Assembly (NCBI RefSeq): GCF_029813835.1
Contig: NZ_JARVKV010000028.1
Location: forward strand, 1-64,000
Direction of reading: 5' to 3'
Length of the DNA stretch: 64,000 nucleotides
From: Streptomyces sp. DH37
Lineage (GTDB): Bacteria > Actinomycetota > Actinomycetes > Streptomycetales > Streptomycetaceae
A model generated the notes under the pieces. The model made no database searches, was not told where the DNA came from, and saw only the letters and a list, made by a program, of their open reading frames with translations. Below, one piece after another: positions 49,734 through 58,441 of the stretch. Positions within the stretch are counted from its first letter, which is position 1; every line of letters begins with the position of its first letter. A program made the position numbers and the translations under genes.

Positions 49734-51260
49734 GTGGGCGGCAACGGCAGCAGCGGCGGAAGCGGTACCGCCGGGAAGCGCCCGAACGAACAGCTCGCCT
49801 CGTGGTTCGTGCGCAGCGGCTGGTCCAAGGGCGAGCTGGCCCGGCAGGTGAACCGCCGCGCACGCCAGATGGGCGCGCACCACATCAGCACCGACACCTC
49901 CCGGGTGCGCCGCTGGCTCGACGGCGAGCAGCCGCGCGAGCCGATCCCGCGCATCCTCTCCGAGCTGTTCTCCGAGCGCTTCGGCTGCGTGGTCGCCGTC
50001 GAGGACCTGGGGCTGCGCACCGTCCGCCAGACGGCCTCCGCCGGCGGTGTCGACCTGCCCTGGACGGGGCCGCAGACCGCGGCGATGATCAGTGAGTTCT
50101 CGCGCAGCGACCTGATGCTGGCCCGCAGCGGCTTCCTGGGCGCCTCCCTGGGCATGGCCGCCGGGCCCGCCCTGATCGAGCCGATGCAGCGCTGGCTGGT
50201 GCCCAACCCGGCCGGACCGCTCCCCGGCGAGCGGACCCCCGGCGCCCCGGCGGCCCCCCCGCGGGAGCGCGGCGCGCGCCGCGCGCACCGGCTGTCGGGG
50301 CCGGAGCTGGAACTGCTGGAGCAGACGATCGTGATGTTCCGCCAGTGGGACGCCCAGTGCGGCGGCGGACTGCGGCGCAAGGCCGTCGTCGGCCAGCTCC
50401 ACGAGGTCACCGACCTCCTCCAGGACCACCACACCGAGCCGGTGCGGCAGCGGCTGTTCGGGGTCACCGCCGAGCTGGCGGAGCTGGCCGGGTGGATGAG
50501 CTACGACGTCGGGCTCCAGCCCACCGCCCAGAAGTACTTCGTCCTCGCCCTGCACGCCGCCAAGGAGGCCGGCGACCGGCCGCTGGGCTCGTACGTGCTG
50601 TCCGGCATGAGCCGCCAGATGATCCACCTGGGCCGCCCCGAGGACGCGCTGGAGCTGATCCACCTCGCGCAGTACGGCGGCCGCGAGGGGGCCACCCCCC
50701 GCACCCAGGCCATGCTGTACGCGCTGGAGGCGCGCGCGTACGCCAACATGGGCCGGCCCGACAAGTGCCACCGGGCGGTGCGGATGGCCGAGGAGACCTT
50801 CGCCGAGGCCGCGCCGGGCGACGCCGACCCGGACTGGATCTCCTTCTTCTCCGAGGCCGAGCTGAACGCCGAGAACGCCCACTCCTACCGCGACCTCGCC
50901 TACGTGGCGGGCCGCAGCCCCGCCTACACCTCGCTCGCCCAGCCGGCGATGCAGCGGGCCGTGGACCTGTTCGGCCGCGAGTGCGGCGAGGACGGCAGCG
51001 GCCACCAGCGCTCCTACGCGCTCAGCCTCGCCGGCATGGCCACCGTCCACCTGCTGCAGCGCGAGCCCGAGTGGTGCGCCGAGATGGCCGGCCGGGCGCT
51101 GGAGGTGGCGCAACGTCTCCGCTCGGAGCGGGTCGACAACCGCATCCGCAAGACGGTGGCCACGGCGGCCCGGGAGTTCGGGGACGTCGCCGAGGTCGTC
51201 GAGCTCACCGAGCGGCTCGCCGGGGCGCTGCCCGAGGGCGAGGCCGCCCTCGCGGGCTGA
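49734..51260 (+). CDS. nsdA: Transcriptional regulator NsdA
   Basis: A 508-residue regulator recognised from Streptomyces NsdA, a negative regulator of differentiation and antibiotic production. The N-terminus has a helix-turn-helix-like region (SWFVRSGWSKGELARQVNRRARQ, STDTSRVRRWLDGEQPREPIPRI), then RSDLMLARSGFLGASLGMAAG, and the C-terminal half is helical and TPR-like. GTG 49734 (GGNGSSGGSG) matches the remembered start; ATG 49662 is in frame upstream. A G-rich run precedes the GTG. Confidence 0.9.
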   Translation: MGGNGSSGGSGTAGKRPNEQLASWFVRSGWSKGELARQVNRRARQMGAHHISTDTSRVRRWLDGEQPREPIPRILSELFSERFGCVVAVEDLGLRTVRQTASAGGVDLPWTGPQTAAMISEFSRSDLMLARSGFLGASLGMAAGPALIEPMQRWLVPNPAGPLPGERTPGAPAAPPRERGARRAHRLSGPELELLEQTIVMFRQWDAQCGGGLRRKAVVGQLHEVTDLLQDHHTEPVRQRLFGVTAELAELAGWMSYDVGLQPTAQKYFVLALHAAKEAGDRPLGSYVLSGMSRQMIHLGRPEDALELIHLAQYGGREGATPRTQAMLYALEARAYANMGRPDKCHRAVRMAEETFAEAAPGDADPDWISFFSEAELNAENAHSYRDLAYVAGRSPAYTSLAQPAMQRAVDLFGRECGEDGSGHQRSYALSLAGMATVHLLQREPEWCAEMAGRALEVAQRLRSERVDNRIRKTVATAAREFGDVAEVVELTERLAGALPEGEAALAG

Positions 51261-51526
51261 CCCGGCCCGGCCGATCCCGCCGCCGCCCCACTCCACTCCG
51301 CCCCGCCGTCCCACCCCGCCGCCCCCGCCGTCCCTTCCCGGCCGCCTCCGCGCCGTTCCCGGGTTGTTATACGACCGTGACGGCCGTGCCGGCCCGCGCC
51401 CGCCCCGCACGGCCTCCGCGCCCGGTCGGGGCGGTACGCGGTACGGGCGGCGGCAGGCCGGACCCGCGGCCGCGCTGCCTCCGCCGGCGGGTGCGTTCAT
51501 CCGGCCGTAACACGGGACGCGCCTTC
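51261..51526. other. Gene-free stretch with a pyrimidine-rich tract
   Basis: From about 51273 to 51360 the + strand is strongly C/T-rich (CCCCGCCGTCCCACC-type repeats), followed by GC-rich sequence. No gene, terminator hairpin or promoter is clear. Confidence 0.5.
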
Positions 51527-51564
51527 GTCACGGCCGCGAAACGCCGCGCTGCACCGGCGGAAAC
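51527..51564 (+). promoter_or_regulatory. GlnR-like binding site upstream of amtB
   Basis: GTCAC (51527-51531), six bases, GAAAC (51538-51542), six bases, CTGCA (51549-51553), six bases, GAAAC (51560-51564). This reproduces the GlnR a-b-a-b box spacing (gTnAc-n6-GaAAc repeated); the second a-box is degenerate. The site lies 78 bases before amtB, fitting nitrogen control of the operon. Confidence 0.75.
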
Positions 51565-51641
51565 GGGGCTTCGGAAATCTGTGGCTCATCCTGACCCCCA
51601 GATCCGCCCCCACGGGTCGCGTACGCGAGGAGACGCCCACA

Positions 51642-52934
51642 TTGAACGGCGCGGATACCGCTTTCGTACTGATCAGCGCGGCGCTGGTCATGTTGATGAC
51701 GCCCGGTCTGGCCCTGTTCTACGGCGGCATGGTCCGGGTCAAGAGCGCCCTGAACATGCTCATGATGTCCTTCATCTCCCTGGGCGTCGTGAGCGTCCTG
51801 TGGGTGCTCTACGGTTACTCGCTCGCCTTCGGCACCGACACCGGCGGCCTGATCGGCAACCTCGAGTACGCCGGCCTGAGCGGCATCGACGTCGAGACGC
51901 TGACCGGCGGCACGGAGGGCATCCCGGTCTTCGCCTTCGTCCTCTTCCAGCTCATGTTCGCCGTCCTGACGCCCGCCCTGATGAGCGGCGCCCTGGCCGA
52001 CCGCGTGAAGTTCAGCGCCTGGGCGCTGTTCATCACCCTGTGGGCCACGGTCGTCTACTTCCCCGTCGCGCACTGGGTGTGGGCCGAGGGCGGCTGGCTG
52101 TTCGAACTCGAGGTCATCGACTTCGCCGGCGGCACCGCCGTCCACATCAACGCCGGCGTCGGCGCGCTGGCCGCCGTCCTCGTGGTCGGCAAGCGCATCG
52201 GCTTCAGGAAGGAGCCCATGCGGCCCCACAGCCTCCCGCTGGTGGTCCTCGGCGCCGCCCTGCTGTGGTTCGGCTGGTTCGGCTTCAACGCCGGCTCCGC
52301 GCTGGGCGCGAACGGCACCGCCGCCACCATGGCCCTGAACACGCAGGTCGCCACCGCCGCCGCCATCCTGGGCTGGCTGCTGTACGAGCGCGTCCGGCAC
52401 GGCGCCTTCACCACCCTGGGAGCCGCCTCCGGCGCCGTCGCCGGCCTGGTCGCCATCACCCCCGCCGGCGCGCACGTCAACGCCGTCGGCGCGATCGTCA
52501 TCGGCCTGGTGGCCGGTCTGGTCTGCTCCTGGGCCGTCAGCCTCAAGTACAGGCTCGGCTACGACGACTCCCTGGACGTCGTCGGCGTCCACCTCGTCGG
52601 CGGCGTCATCGGCACCCTGCTGGTCGGCGTCCTGGCCGTCGACGGCGTGGGCGGCCTCACCCAGCTGGGCAAGCAGGCCACCGGCGCCTTCTCGGTGATG
52701 GCCTTCTCCTTCGTGGTCTCCTGGATCCTCGCCAAGCTGGTCGACGTCACCGTCGGCTTCCGGGCGAGCGAGGACGACGAGACCGCCGGCCTGGACCAGG
52801 CGTACCACGCCGAGACCGCGTACGACTTCAGCGCGGTGGGCGGCTCGCCCGCGTCCCGCGGCACCGCCGGGTTCGCCGGCGCGCACAACGACAGCGCGAC
52901 GGCCCCGTCGCCCGACAGGAAGGTGGACGCGTGA
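51642..52934 (+). CDS. amtB: Ammonium transporter AmtB
   Basis: A 430-residue, 11-helix ammonium channel: LMTPGLALFYGGMVR in helix 1, DFAGGTAVHINAGVGALAA (conserved pore His) and DVVGVHLVGGVIGTLL (second pore His). The C-terminal tail is hydrophilic and would contact GlnK. The start is TTG 51642 with GAGGAG 9 bases upstream. Its stop overlaps the glnK GTG by four bases. Confidence 0.96.
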   Translation: MNGADTAFVLISAALVMLMTPGLALFYGGMVRVKSALNMLMMSFISLGVVSVLWVLYGYSLAFGTDTGGLIGNLEYAGLSGIDVETLTGGTEGIPVFAFVLFQLMFAVLTPALMSGALADRVKFSAWALFITLWATVVYFPVAHWVWAEGGWLFELEVIDFAGGTAVHINAGVGALAAVLVVGKRIGFRKEPMRPHSLPLVVLGAALLWFGWFGFNAGSALGANGTAATMALNTQVATAAAILGWLLYERVRHGAFTTLGAASGAVAGLVAITPAGAHVNAVGAIVIGLVAGLVCSWAVSLKYRLGYDDSLDVVGVHLVGGVIGTLLVGVLAVDGVGGLTQLGKQATGAFSVMAFSFVVSWILAKLVDVTVGFRASEDDETAGLDQAYHAETAYDFSAVGGSPASRGTAGFAGAHNDSATAPSPDRKVDA

Positions 52935-53269
52935 AGCTCATCACCGCAGTCATCAAGCCGCACCGACTCGACGAGGTGAAGGAGGCGCTCCAGGCGTTCG
53001 GCGTCCAGGGCCTCACCGTCACCGAGGCCAGCGGGTACGGACGGCAGCGCGGCCACACCGAGGTGTACCGCGGCGCGGAGTACACCGTCGACCTCGTCCC
53101 CAAGGTCCGCATCGAGGTCCTGGCCGAGGACGAGGACGCCGAGCAGCTCGTCGACGTGGTCGTCAAGGCCGCCCGCACCGGCAAGATCGGCGACGGCAAG
53201 GTCTGGAGCGTCCCCGTCGAGACGGCGGTACGCGTCCGCACCGGCGAACGCGGCCCGGACGCGCTGTGA
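52931..53269 (+). CDS. glnK: Nitrogen regulatory protein PII
   Basis: A 112-residue PII trimer subunit. The T-loop GHTEVYRGAEYTVD contains the modifiable Tyr51; B- and C-loops (KTGKIGDGKVWSV-like ARTGKIGDGK) are normal. In Streptomyces Tyr51 is adenylylated by GlnD rather than uridylylated. GTG 52931 overlaps the amtB stop (GTGA). Confidence 0.97.
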   Translation: MKLITAVIKPHRLDEVKEALQAFGVQGLTVTEASGYGRQRGHTEVYRGAEYTVDLVPKVRIEVLAEDEDAEQLVDVVVKAARTGKIGDGKVWSVPVETAVRVRTGERGPDAL

Positions 53270-53291
53270 CCGGGCCGGGGCGGAAGACCGC

Positions 53292-55712
53292 ATGACCACG
53301 GCGCCCGACGGCTACGCGGCGGCCCGGCTGCGCCTCCTCACCGGGGGGTCGCGGTCCGGGCCGCCGCGCCGCGCCGCCCTGGCCGGGATCACCGACGCCT
53401 GGCTCGCCTCGCTGCTGGGCGACGCGGGGCGGGGGGTCGCGCTCGTCGCCGTCGGCGGCTACGGCCGCGGGGAGCTCTCCCCGCGCAGCGACCTGGACCT
53501 GCTCCTCCTGCACACCGGCCGGGGCGCGGACGAGGTCGCCGCCCTCGCCGACCGCGTCTGGTACCCCGTCTGGGACCTCGGGATCGCCCTGGACCACTCG
53601 GTGCGCACCCCCGGCGAGGCCGAGCGGGCCGCGGCCGGCGACCTCAAGGTGCAGCTCGGCCTGCTCGACGCCCGGCACGTCGCCGGCGACCCGGAGCTCA
53701 CCGCCGCGCTGCGCACCCGGATGCTCGCCCGGTGGCGCGCCGACGCCCCCCGGCGGCTGCCCGAGCTGCGCGAGGCGGTCGAGGAGCGCGCCCGCCGCCA
53801 CGGCGAGCTGCGCTTCCTCCTCGAACCCGACCTCAAGGAGGCCCGCGGCGGCCTGCGCGACGCCACCGCCCTGCGCGCGGTGGCCGCCTCCTGGCTGGCC
53901 GACGCCCCCCGCGATGGCCTGGACGAGGCCCGCCGCACCCTCCTCGACGTGCGCGACGCCCTCCACCTGACCACCGGCCGCGCCGGCGACCGGCTCGCCC
54001 TCCAGGACCAGGACCAGGTCGCCGAGGCCCTCGCGCTGCCGGACGCGGACGCGCTGCTGCGCCGGGTGTACGAGGCGGCGCGGGTGATCTCCTACGCCGG
54101 CGACGTCACCTGGCGCGAGGTGGGCCGGGTGCTGCGCGCCCGCCGCCCGCGCCCGGGGCGCGCCGCGCGGTCCGCCCCGCGCGCCCCGCTGGCCGAGAAC
54201 GTCGTCGAGCAGGACGGCGAGGTGGTGCTCGCCCGTACCGCGCGCCCCGAACGCGACCCCGTACTGCCGCTGCGCGCCGCCGCCGCGGCGGCCCAGGCCG
54301 GGCTGCCGCTGGCGCGCCCCGCCCTGCGGAAGATGGCCGCCGCCGCGCCGCCGCTGCCGGTGCCCTGGCCCGCCGAGGCCCGCGAGGAGTTCGTCACGCT
54401 GCTCGGCGCGGGCGAGGCCGCCGTCGGGGTGTGGGAGGCGATGGAGGCGGAAGGGCTGGTCACCGCCCTGCTGCCGGACTGGGAGCGGGTGCGCTGCCGA
54501 CCGCAGCGCAACCCCGTGCACCGCTGGACCGTCGACCGCCACCTGATCGAGACCGCGGTACGGGCCGGCGCGCGCGTCCGCCGCGTCCACCGCCCCGACC
54601 TGCTGCTGGTCGCCGCGCTGCTGCACGACATCGGCAAGGGCTGGCCCGGCGACCACAGCGTCACCGGCGAGACCATCGTCCGCGACCTGGCCGCCCGCAT
54701 GGGCTTCGACGCCGCCGACACCCAGACCCTGGCCACCGTCGTCCGCCACCACCTGCTGCTGGCCGAGACCGCCACCCGGCGCGACCTGGACGACCCGGCC
54801 ACCGTCCGCACCGTCGCCGAGGCCGTCGGCGACACCGGCACCCTGGAACTGCTGCACGCGCTGACCGAGGCCGACGCCCTGGCCACCGGGCCCGCCGCCT
54901 GGTCGGCCTGGCGCGCCGGACTCGTGGCCGACCTGGTGAAGCGGGCCGGCGCGGTGCTCGCGGGGGAGACGGAGGAAGCGGGGGAGCGGGAGCGCCCCGC
55001 CCCCCGGCCCACCGCCGAGGCCGAACGGCTGGCCGCCGAGGCGTGGCGCACCGGCGGGCCGGTGCTCTCCCTGCGCACCCGGGCCGAGACCCTCGCCGAG
55101 GCGGACCGGGCGGACCAGGCCGGGAAGGACGCGGGCCCGGAACCGGTCGGCGTCGAACTCCTCATCGCCCTGCCGGACCAGCCCGGCGTCCTGCCCGCCG
55201 CCGCAGGCGTCCTGGCCCTGCACCGGCTGACCGTGCGCGCCGCCGACCTGCGTGCCGTCGACCTCCCGGGCCGGGGACCCGTCCTGCTGCTGAACTGGCG
55301 GGTGGCCGCCGAGTACGGCTCGCTGCCGCAGGCCGCCCGGCTCCGCGCCGACCTGGCGCGCGCCCTGGAGGGCTCCCTCGACGTCCCCGCCCGCCTCGCC
55401 GAACGGGAGAGGGCCCACTCCCGCGCCCGCCGGCGCGGCGCCGGGGCCCCGCCGCCGAGGGTGGCCCTCGCCCCGGCCGGGTCGCGGCTGGCGACGGTGA
55501 TCGAGGTGCGCGCACAGGACGCCCCCGGACTGCTGTACCGCATCGGGCGGGCCCTGGAGGACGCCGGCGTCACCGTGCGCAGCGCCCGGGTCAGCACCCT
55601 CGGCGCCAACGCGGTGGACGCCTTCTACGTCACCGGCCCCGACGGCGCTCCGCTGCCGCCGCGGGAGGCCGCCGGGCTCGCCCGGGAGCTGGAGCGGGCC
55701 CTGGGCGGCTGA
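53292..55712 (+). CDS. glnD: PII nucleotidyltransferase GlnD
   Basis: An 806-residue bifunctional PII-modifying enzyme. The nucleotidyltransferase motif GGYGRGELSPRSDLDLL is at about 54-70, the HD phosphohydrolase motif LLHDIGKGWPGDHS near 443, and two ACT domains fill the C-terminus (about 625-700 and 735-806). It senses glutamine and modifies GlnK, as an adenylyltransferase in Streptomyces. Last gene of the amtB operon, 22 bases after glnK. Confidence 0.95.
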   Translation: MTTAPDGYAAARLRLLTGGSRSGPPRRAALAGITDAWLASLLGDAGRGVALVAVGGYGRGELSPRSDLDLLLLHTGRGADEVAALADRVWYPVWDLGIALDHSVRTPGEAERAAAGDLKVQLGLLDARHVAGDPELTAALRTRMLARWRADAPRRLPELREAVEERARRHGELRFLLEPDLKEARGGLRDATALRAVAASWLADAPRDGLDEARRTLLDVRDALHLTTGRAGDRLALQDQDQVAEALALPDADALLRRVYEAARVISYAGDVTWREVGRVLRARRPRPGRAARSAPRAPLAENVVEQDGEVVLARTARPERDPVLPLRAAAAAAQAGLPLARPALRKMAAAAPPLPVPWPAEAREEFVTLLGAGEAAVGVWEAMEAEGLVTALLPDWERVRCRPQRNPVHRWTVDRHLIETAVRAGARVRRVHRPDLLLVAALLHDIGKGWPGDHSVTGETIVRDLAARMGFDAADTQTLATVVRHHLLLAETATRRDLDDPATVRTVAEAVGDTGTLELLHALTEADALATGPAAWSAWRAGLVADLVKRAGAVLAGETEEAGERERPAPRPTAEAERLAAEAWRTGGPVLSLRTRAETLAEADRADQAGKDAGPEPVGVELLIALPDQPGVLPAAAGVLALHRLTVRAADLRAVDLPGRGPVLLLNWRVAAEYGSLPQAARLRADLARALEGSLDVPARLAERERAHSRARRRGAGAPPPRVALAPAGSRLATVIEVRAQDAPGLLYRIGRALEDAGVTVRSARVSTLGANAVDAFYVTGPDGAPLPPREAAGLARELERALGG

Positions 55713-55788
55713 CCGCACCGCGGGCGGGCCGATACTCTTGGAGGTCGACCGCCGACACCGCCACCAACGCGAAGGATCCGCGACCGAC

Positions 55789-57345
55789 GTGTTCGACACT
55801 CTCTCCGATCGCCTCACAGCGACGTTCAAGAACCTCAGGGGCAAGGGCCGTCTGAGCGAGGCGGACATCGACGCCACGGCGCGCGAGATCCGTATCGCCC
55901 TGCTGGAGGCGGACGTCGCCCTGCCCGTGGTGCGGGCCTTCATCAAGCAGGTCAAGGAACGCGCCCTCGGTGCCGAGGTCTCCAAGGCGCTGAACCCGGC
56001 CCAGCAGGTCATCAAGATCGTCAACGAGGAGCTGATCGGCATCCTCGGCGGCGAGACCCGCCGCCTGCGGTTCGCCAAGAACCCGCCGACGGTGATCATG
56101 CTCGCCGGTCTGCAGGGCGCGGGCAAGACCACCCTGGCGGGCAAGCTGGGGCGCTGGCTCAAGACCCAGGGGCACACCCCTCTGCTGGTCGCCTGCGACC
56201 TCCAGCGCCCCAACGCCGTCAACCAGCTCACCGTCGTCGCCGAGCGCGCGGGGGTGGGCATCTACGCGCCGGAGCCGGGCAACGGCGTCGGCGACCCGGT
56301 GAAGGTCGCCGAGGACTCGATCGAGTACGCCCGCGCCAAGCAGTACGACGTCGTCATCGTCGACACCGCCGGCCGCCTGGGCATCGACTCCGAGATGATG
56401 CGGCAGGCCGCCGACATCCGCGACGCCGTCCGTCCCGACGAGGTCCTCTTCGTCGTCGACGCCATGATCGGCCAGGACGCGGTCAACACCGCCGAGGCGT
56501 TCCGCGACGGCGTCGGCTTCGACGGCGTGGTGCTCTCCAAGCTCGACGGCGACGCCCGCGGCGGCGCGGCCCTGTCGATCGCCCACGTCACCGGCCGCCA
56601 GATCATGTTCGCCTCCAACGGCGAGAAGCTGGACGAGTTCGACGCGTTCCACCCGGACCGCATGGCGTCCCGCATCCTGGGCATGGGCGACGTCCTCAGC
56701 CTCATCGAGAAGGCCGAGCAGACCTTCAGCCGGCAAGAGGCCGAGCAGATGGCCGCCAAGCTGGCCAAGGGTCCCAAGGAGTTCACGCTCGACGACTTCC
56801 TGGCCCAGATGGAGCAGGTCCGCAAGATGGGCTCCATCTCCAAGCTGCTGGGGATGATGCCCGGCATGGGGCAGATCCGGGAGCAGATCGACAACATCGA
56901 CGAGCGCGACGTGGACCGCACCGCCGCGATCATCAAGTCGATGACCCCGGCCGAGCGCACCGACCCCACGATCATCAACGGCTCGCGGCGGGCCCGCATC
57001 GCCCGCGGCTCCGGCGTGGACGTCAGCGCGGTGAAGAACCTCGTGGAGCGCTTCTTCGAGGCCCGCAAGATGATGTCGAAGATGGCCCAGGGCGGGATGC
57101 CGGGCATGCCGGGGATGCCGGGGATGCCCGGGATGGGCGGCGCCCGGAAGAAGGGCAAGCAGCAGAAGAAGGCCAAGGGCAAGCAGCGCTCGGGCAACCC
57201 GATGAAGCGCAAGGCCGACGAGCAGGCCCTCGCCGAGCGCCGCGCGGCCGGCCAGGGAGGCGCCTTCGGGCTGCCCGGAGCGGGCCAGGGCCCGGAGGAC
57301 TTCGAGCTGCCCCAGGAGTTCAAGGACCTCCTCCCGCCGAAGTGA
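55789..57345 (+). CDS. ffh: Signal recognition particle protein Ffh
   Basis: A 518-residue SRP54 GTPase. N-terminal FDTLSDRLTATFKNLRGKGRL, P-loop GLQGAGKTTLAGKLG (about 106-120), VDTAGRLGID and SKLDGDARGG, then a Met-rich M domain with the signal-peptide groove (MEQVRKMGSISKLLGMMPGM). The C-terminus has four GMP repeats and a basic tail. It binds 4.5S RNA and signal sequences. GTG 55789 with AAGGA somewhat far upstream; the extra upstream frame looks non-coding. Confidence 0.96.
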   Translation: MFDTLSDRLTATFKNLRGKGRLSEADIDATAREIRIALLEADVALPVVRAFIKQVKERALGAEVSKALNPAQQVIKIVNEELIGILGGETRRLRFAKNPPTVIMLAGLQGAGKTTLAGKLGRWLKTQGHTPLLVACDLQRPNAVNQLTVVAERAGVGIYAPEPGNGVGDPVKVAEDSIEYARAKQYDVVIVDTAGRLGIDSEMMRQAADIRDAVRPDEVLFVVDAMIGQDAVNTAEAFRDGVGFDGVVLSKLDGDARGGAALSIAHVTGRQIMFASNGEKLDEFDAFHPDRMASRILGMGDVLSLIEKAEQTFSRQEAEQMAAKLAKGPKEFTLDDFLAQMEQVRKMGSISKLLGMMPGMGQIREQIDNIDERDVDRTAAIIKSMTPAERTDPTIINGSRRARIARGSGVDVSAVKNLVERFFEARKMMSKMAQGGMPGMPGMPGMPGMGGARKKGKQQKKAKGKQRSGNPMKRKADEQALAERRAAGQGGAFGLPGAGQGPEDFELPQEFKDLLPPK

Positions 57346-57370
57346 CGCGGCTCGCGCCGAAGTGACGCGG
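57335..57370. repeat. Tandem duplication spanning the ffh stop codon
   Basis: CGCCGAAGTGACGCGG occurs at 57335-57350 and again at 57355-57370, a 20-base tandem duplication that copies the last codons and the TGA. Confidence 0.8.
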
Positions 57371-57383
57371 CCCGCCGCGGACG

Positions 57384-57413
57384 ACGGCCGCACGCGCGCC
57401 GGGCGGCGGCCGT
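57384..57413. terminator. Small hairpin at the ffh/methyltransferase convergence
   Basis: ACGGCCGC (57384-57391) pairs with GCGGCCGT (57406-57413), an 8-bp stem reaching the stop codon of the minus-strand gene. A weak bidirectional terminator. Confidence 0.4.
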
Positions 57414-58222
57414 CACGTCATGGCGACCACGTAGCGGAACAGGTTCTGCATCCACACCGTGCCGTCCGGCCGTACGTGGGGGCGCAGCGCCTCCGCCAGC
57501 TCCTTGGTGACCTGTCCCTCGTCCGTCGCCCGCACGGCCGCGTCGTACAGCCCCGTGGAGATCAGCCCGCGCACCGCGCTGTCCAGGTCGGCGTAGCCGA
57601 AGGGGCACGCCACCCGCCCCGAGCCGTCGGGCCGCAGCCCGGCCCGGCGCGCCAGGTCCTCCAGGTCGTCCCGGCCGCCCGGCCGCCAGCACCGGCCCAC
57701 CGCGCGCCGCGGCTCGGCCAGCCGCTCGGCCACCCGCAGCGCGGGGGCCGCCGCGCACCGTTCGGCCGGCCCCCAGCCCGCCAGCACCACCGGCACGCCC
57801 CGCCCGGCCGCCTCCGCCACCCGGGCGAGCACGGCGGCGTCCGGCAGGGTGTCGAAGGCGGTCACCAGCGTCGGCGGCGGCCCCTCGCGCAGGGCCGCGC
57901 CGTCCGGTCCGCCGTCCGGCCCGCCGGGCAGCACCCGCGCGGTCCAGTGCCGCGCGCCCCACTGCGGCTCCGGCAGCAGCCGCTGCCGGGCCAGCTCCAG
58001 GCGTGCCTCGTCGGTGTCCGTCCCCGTGACGGTCGCGCCCCGGGCCGCCGCCATCACCAGCGCCAGGCCCGAGCCGCAGCCCAGGCCCAGCACATGCGTG
58101 TGCCGTCCGACCTCGAAACGCTCGTAGACCGCCTCGTAGAGCGGAACCAGCATCCGTTCCTGAATCTCCGCCCAGTCCCGGGCGGGCCGCGGGAGGTGCC
58201 GCTGTGCGAGCGTGGGTGCCAT
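57413..58222 (-). CDS. SAM-dependent methyltransferase
   Basis: A 269-residue class I methyltransferase. SAM motif I is VLGLGCGSGLALVMAAARGATVTGTDTD (about residues 41-68), preceded by LVPLYEAVYERFEVG. The C-terminal region resembles ubiquinone/menaquinone-type small-molecule methyltransferases; the substrate is unknown. ATG 58222 has GGGGA 7 bases upstream. It is divergent from proS with a 219-base spacer. Confidence 0.82.
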   Translation of the reverse strand: MAPTLAQRHLPRPARDWAEIQERMLVPLYEAVYERFEVGRHTHVLGLGCGSGLALVMAAARGATVTGTDTDEARLELARQRLLPEPQWGARHWTARVLPGGPDGGPDGAALREGPPPTLVTAFDTLPDAAVLARVAEAAGRGVPVVLAGWGPAERCAAAPALRVAERLAEPRRAVGRCWRPGGRDDLEDLARRAGLRPDGSGRVACPFGYADLDSAVRGLISTGLYDAAVRATDEGQVTKELAEALRPHVRPDGTVWMQNLFRYVVAMT

Positions 58223-58441
58223 CGCAACATCCCCATTCCGATGGAAGGATCGCCGGATAACCGGCCGCCGTCTCGTCCCCCGAGAGGTGTCCCTGTTCCC
58301 GAAAGCCAGGGAACTGCGCATCTGTCCCCGAGTCCAGAGGGTGCGCCGGGGTGTTTCCACCCGCGCTTCCCGCGCGCACTCCCACGGTCCCCCGACAACC
58401 CGATTCACGCATCCGCAGCAGACCGCCGTAACATGCGCGAC

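Noticed and set aside
45630..51500. 1956-residue minus-strand frame across glcP, ftsY and nsdA
   Set aside because: It overlaps three confident genes and has extreme Arg/Gly/Pro composition without domain motifs. Its only real content is the prim-pol gene in the same strand region, which has its own start.
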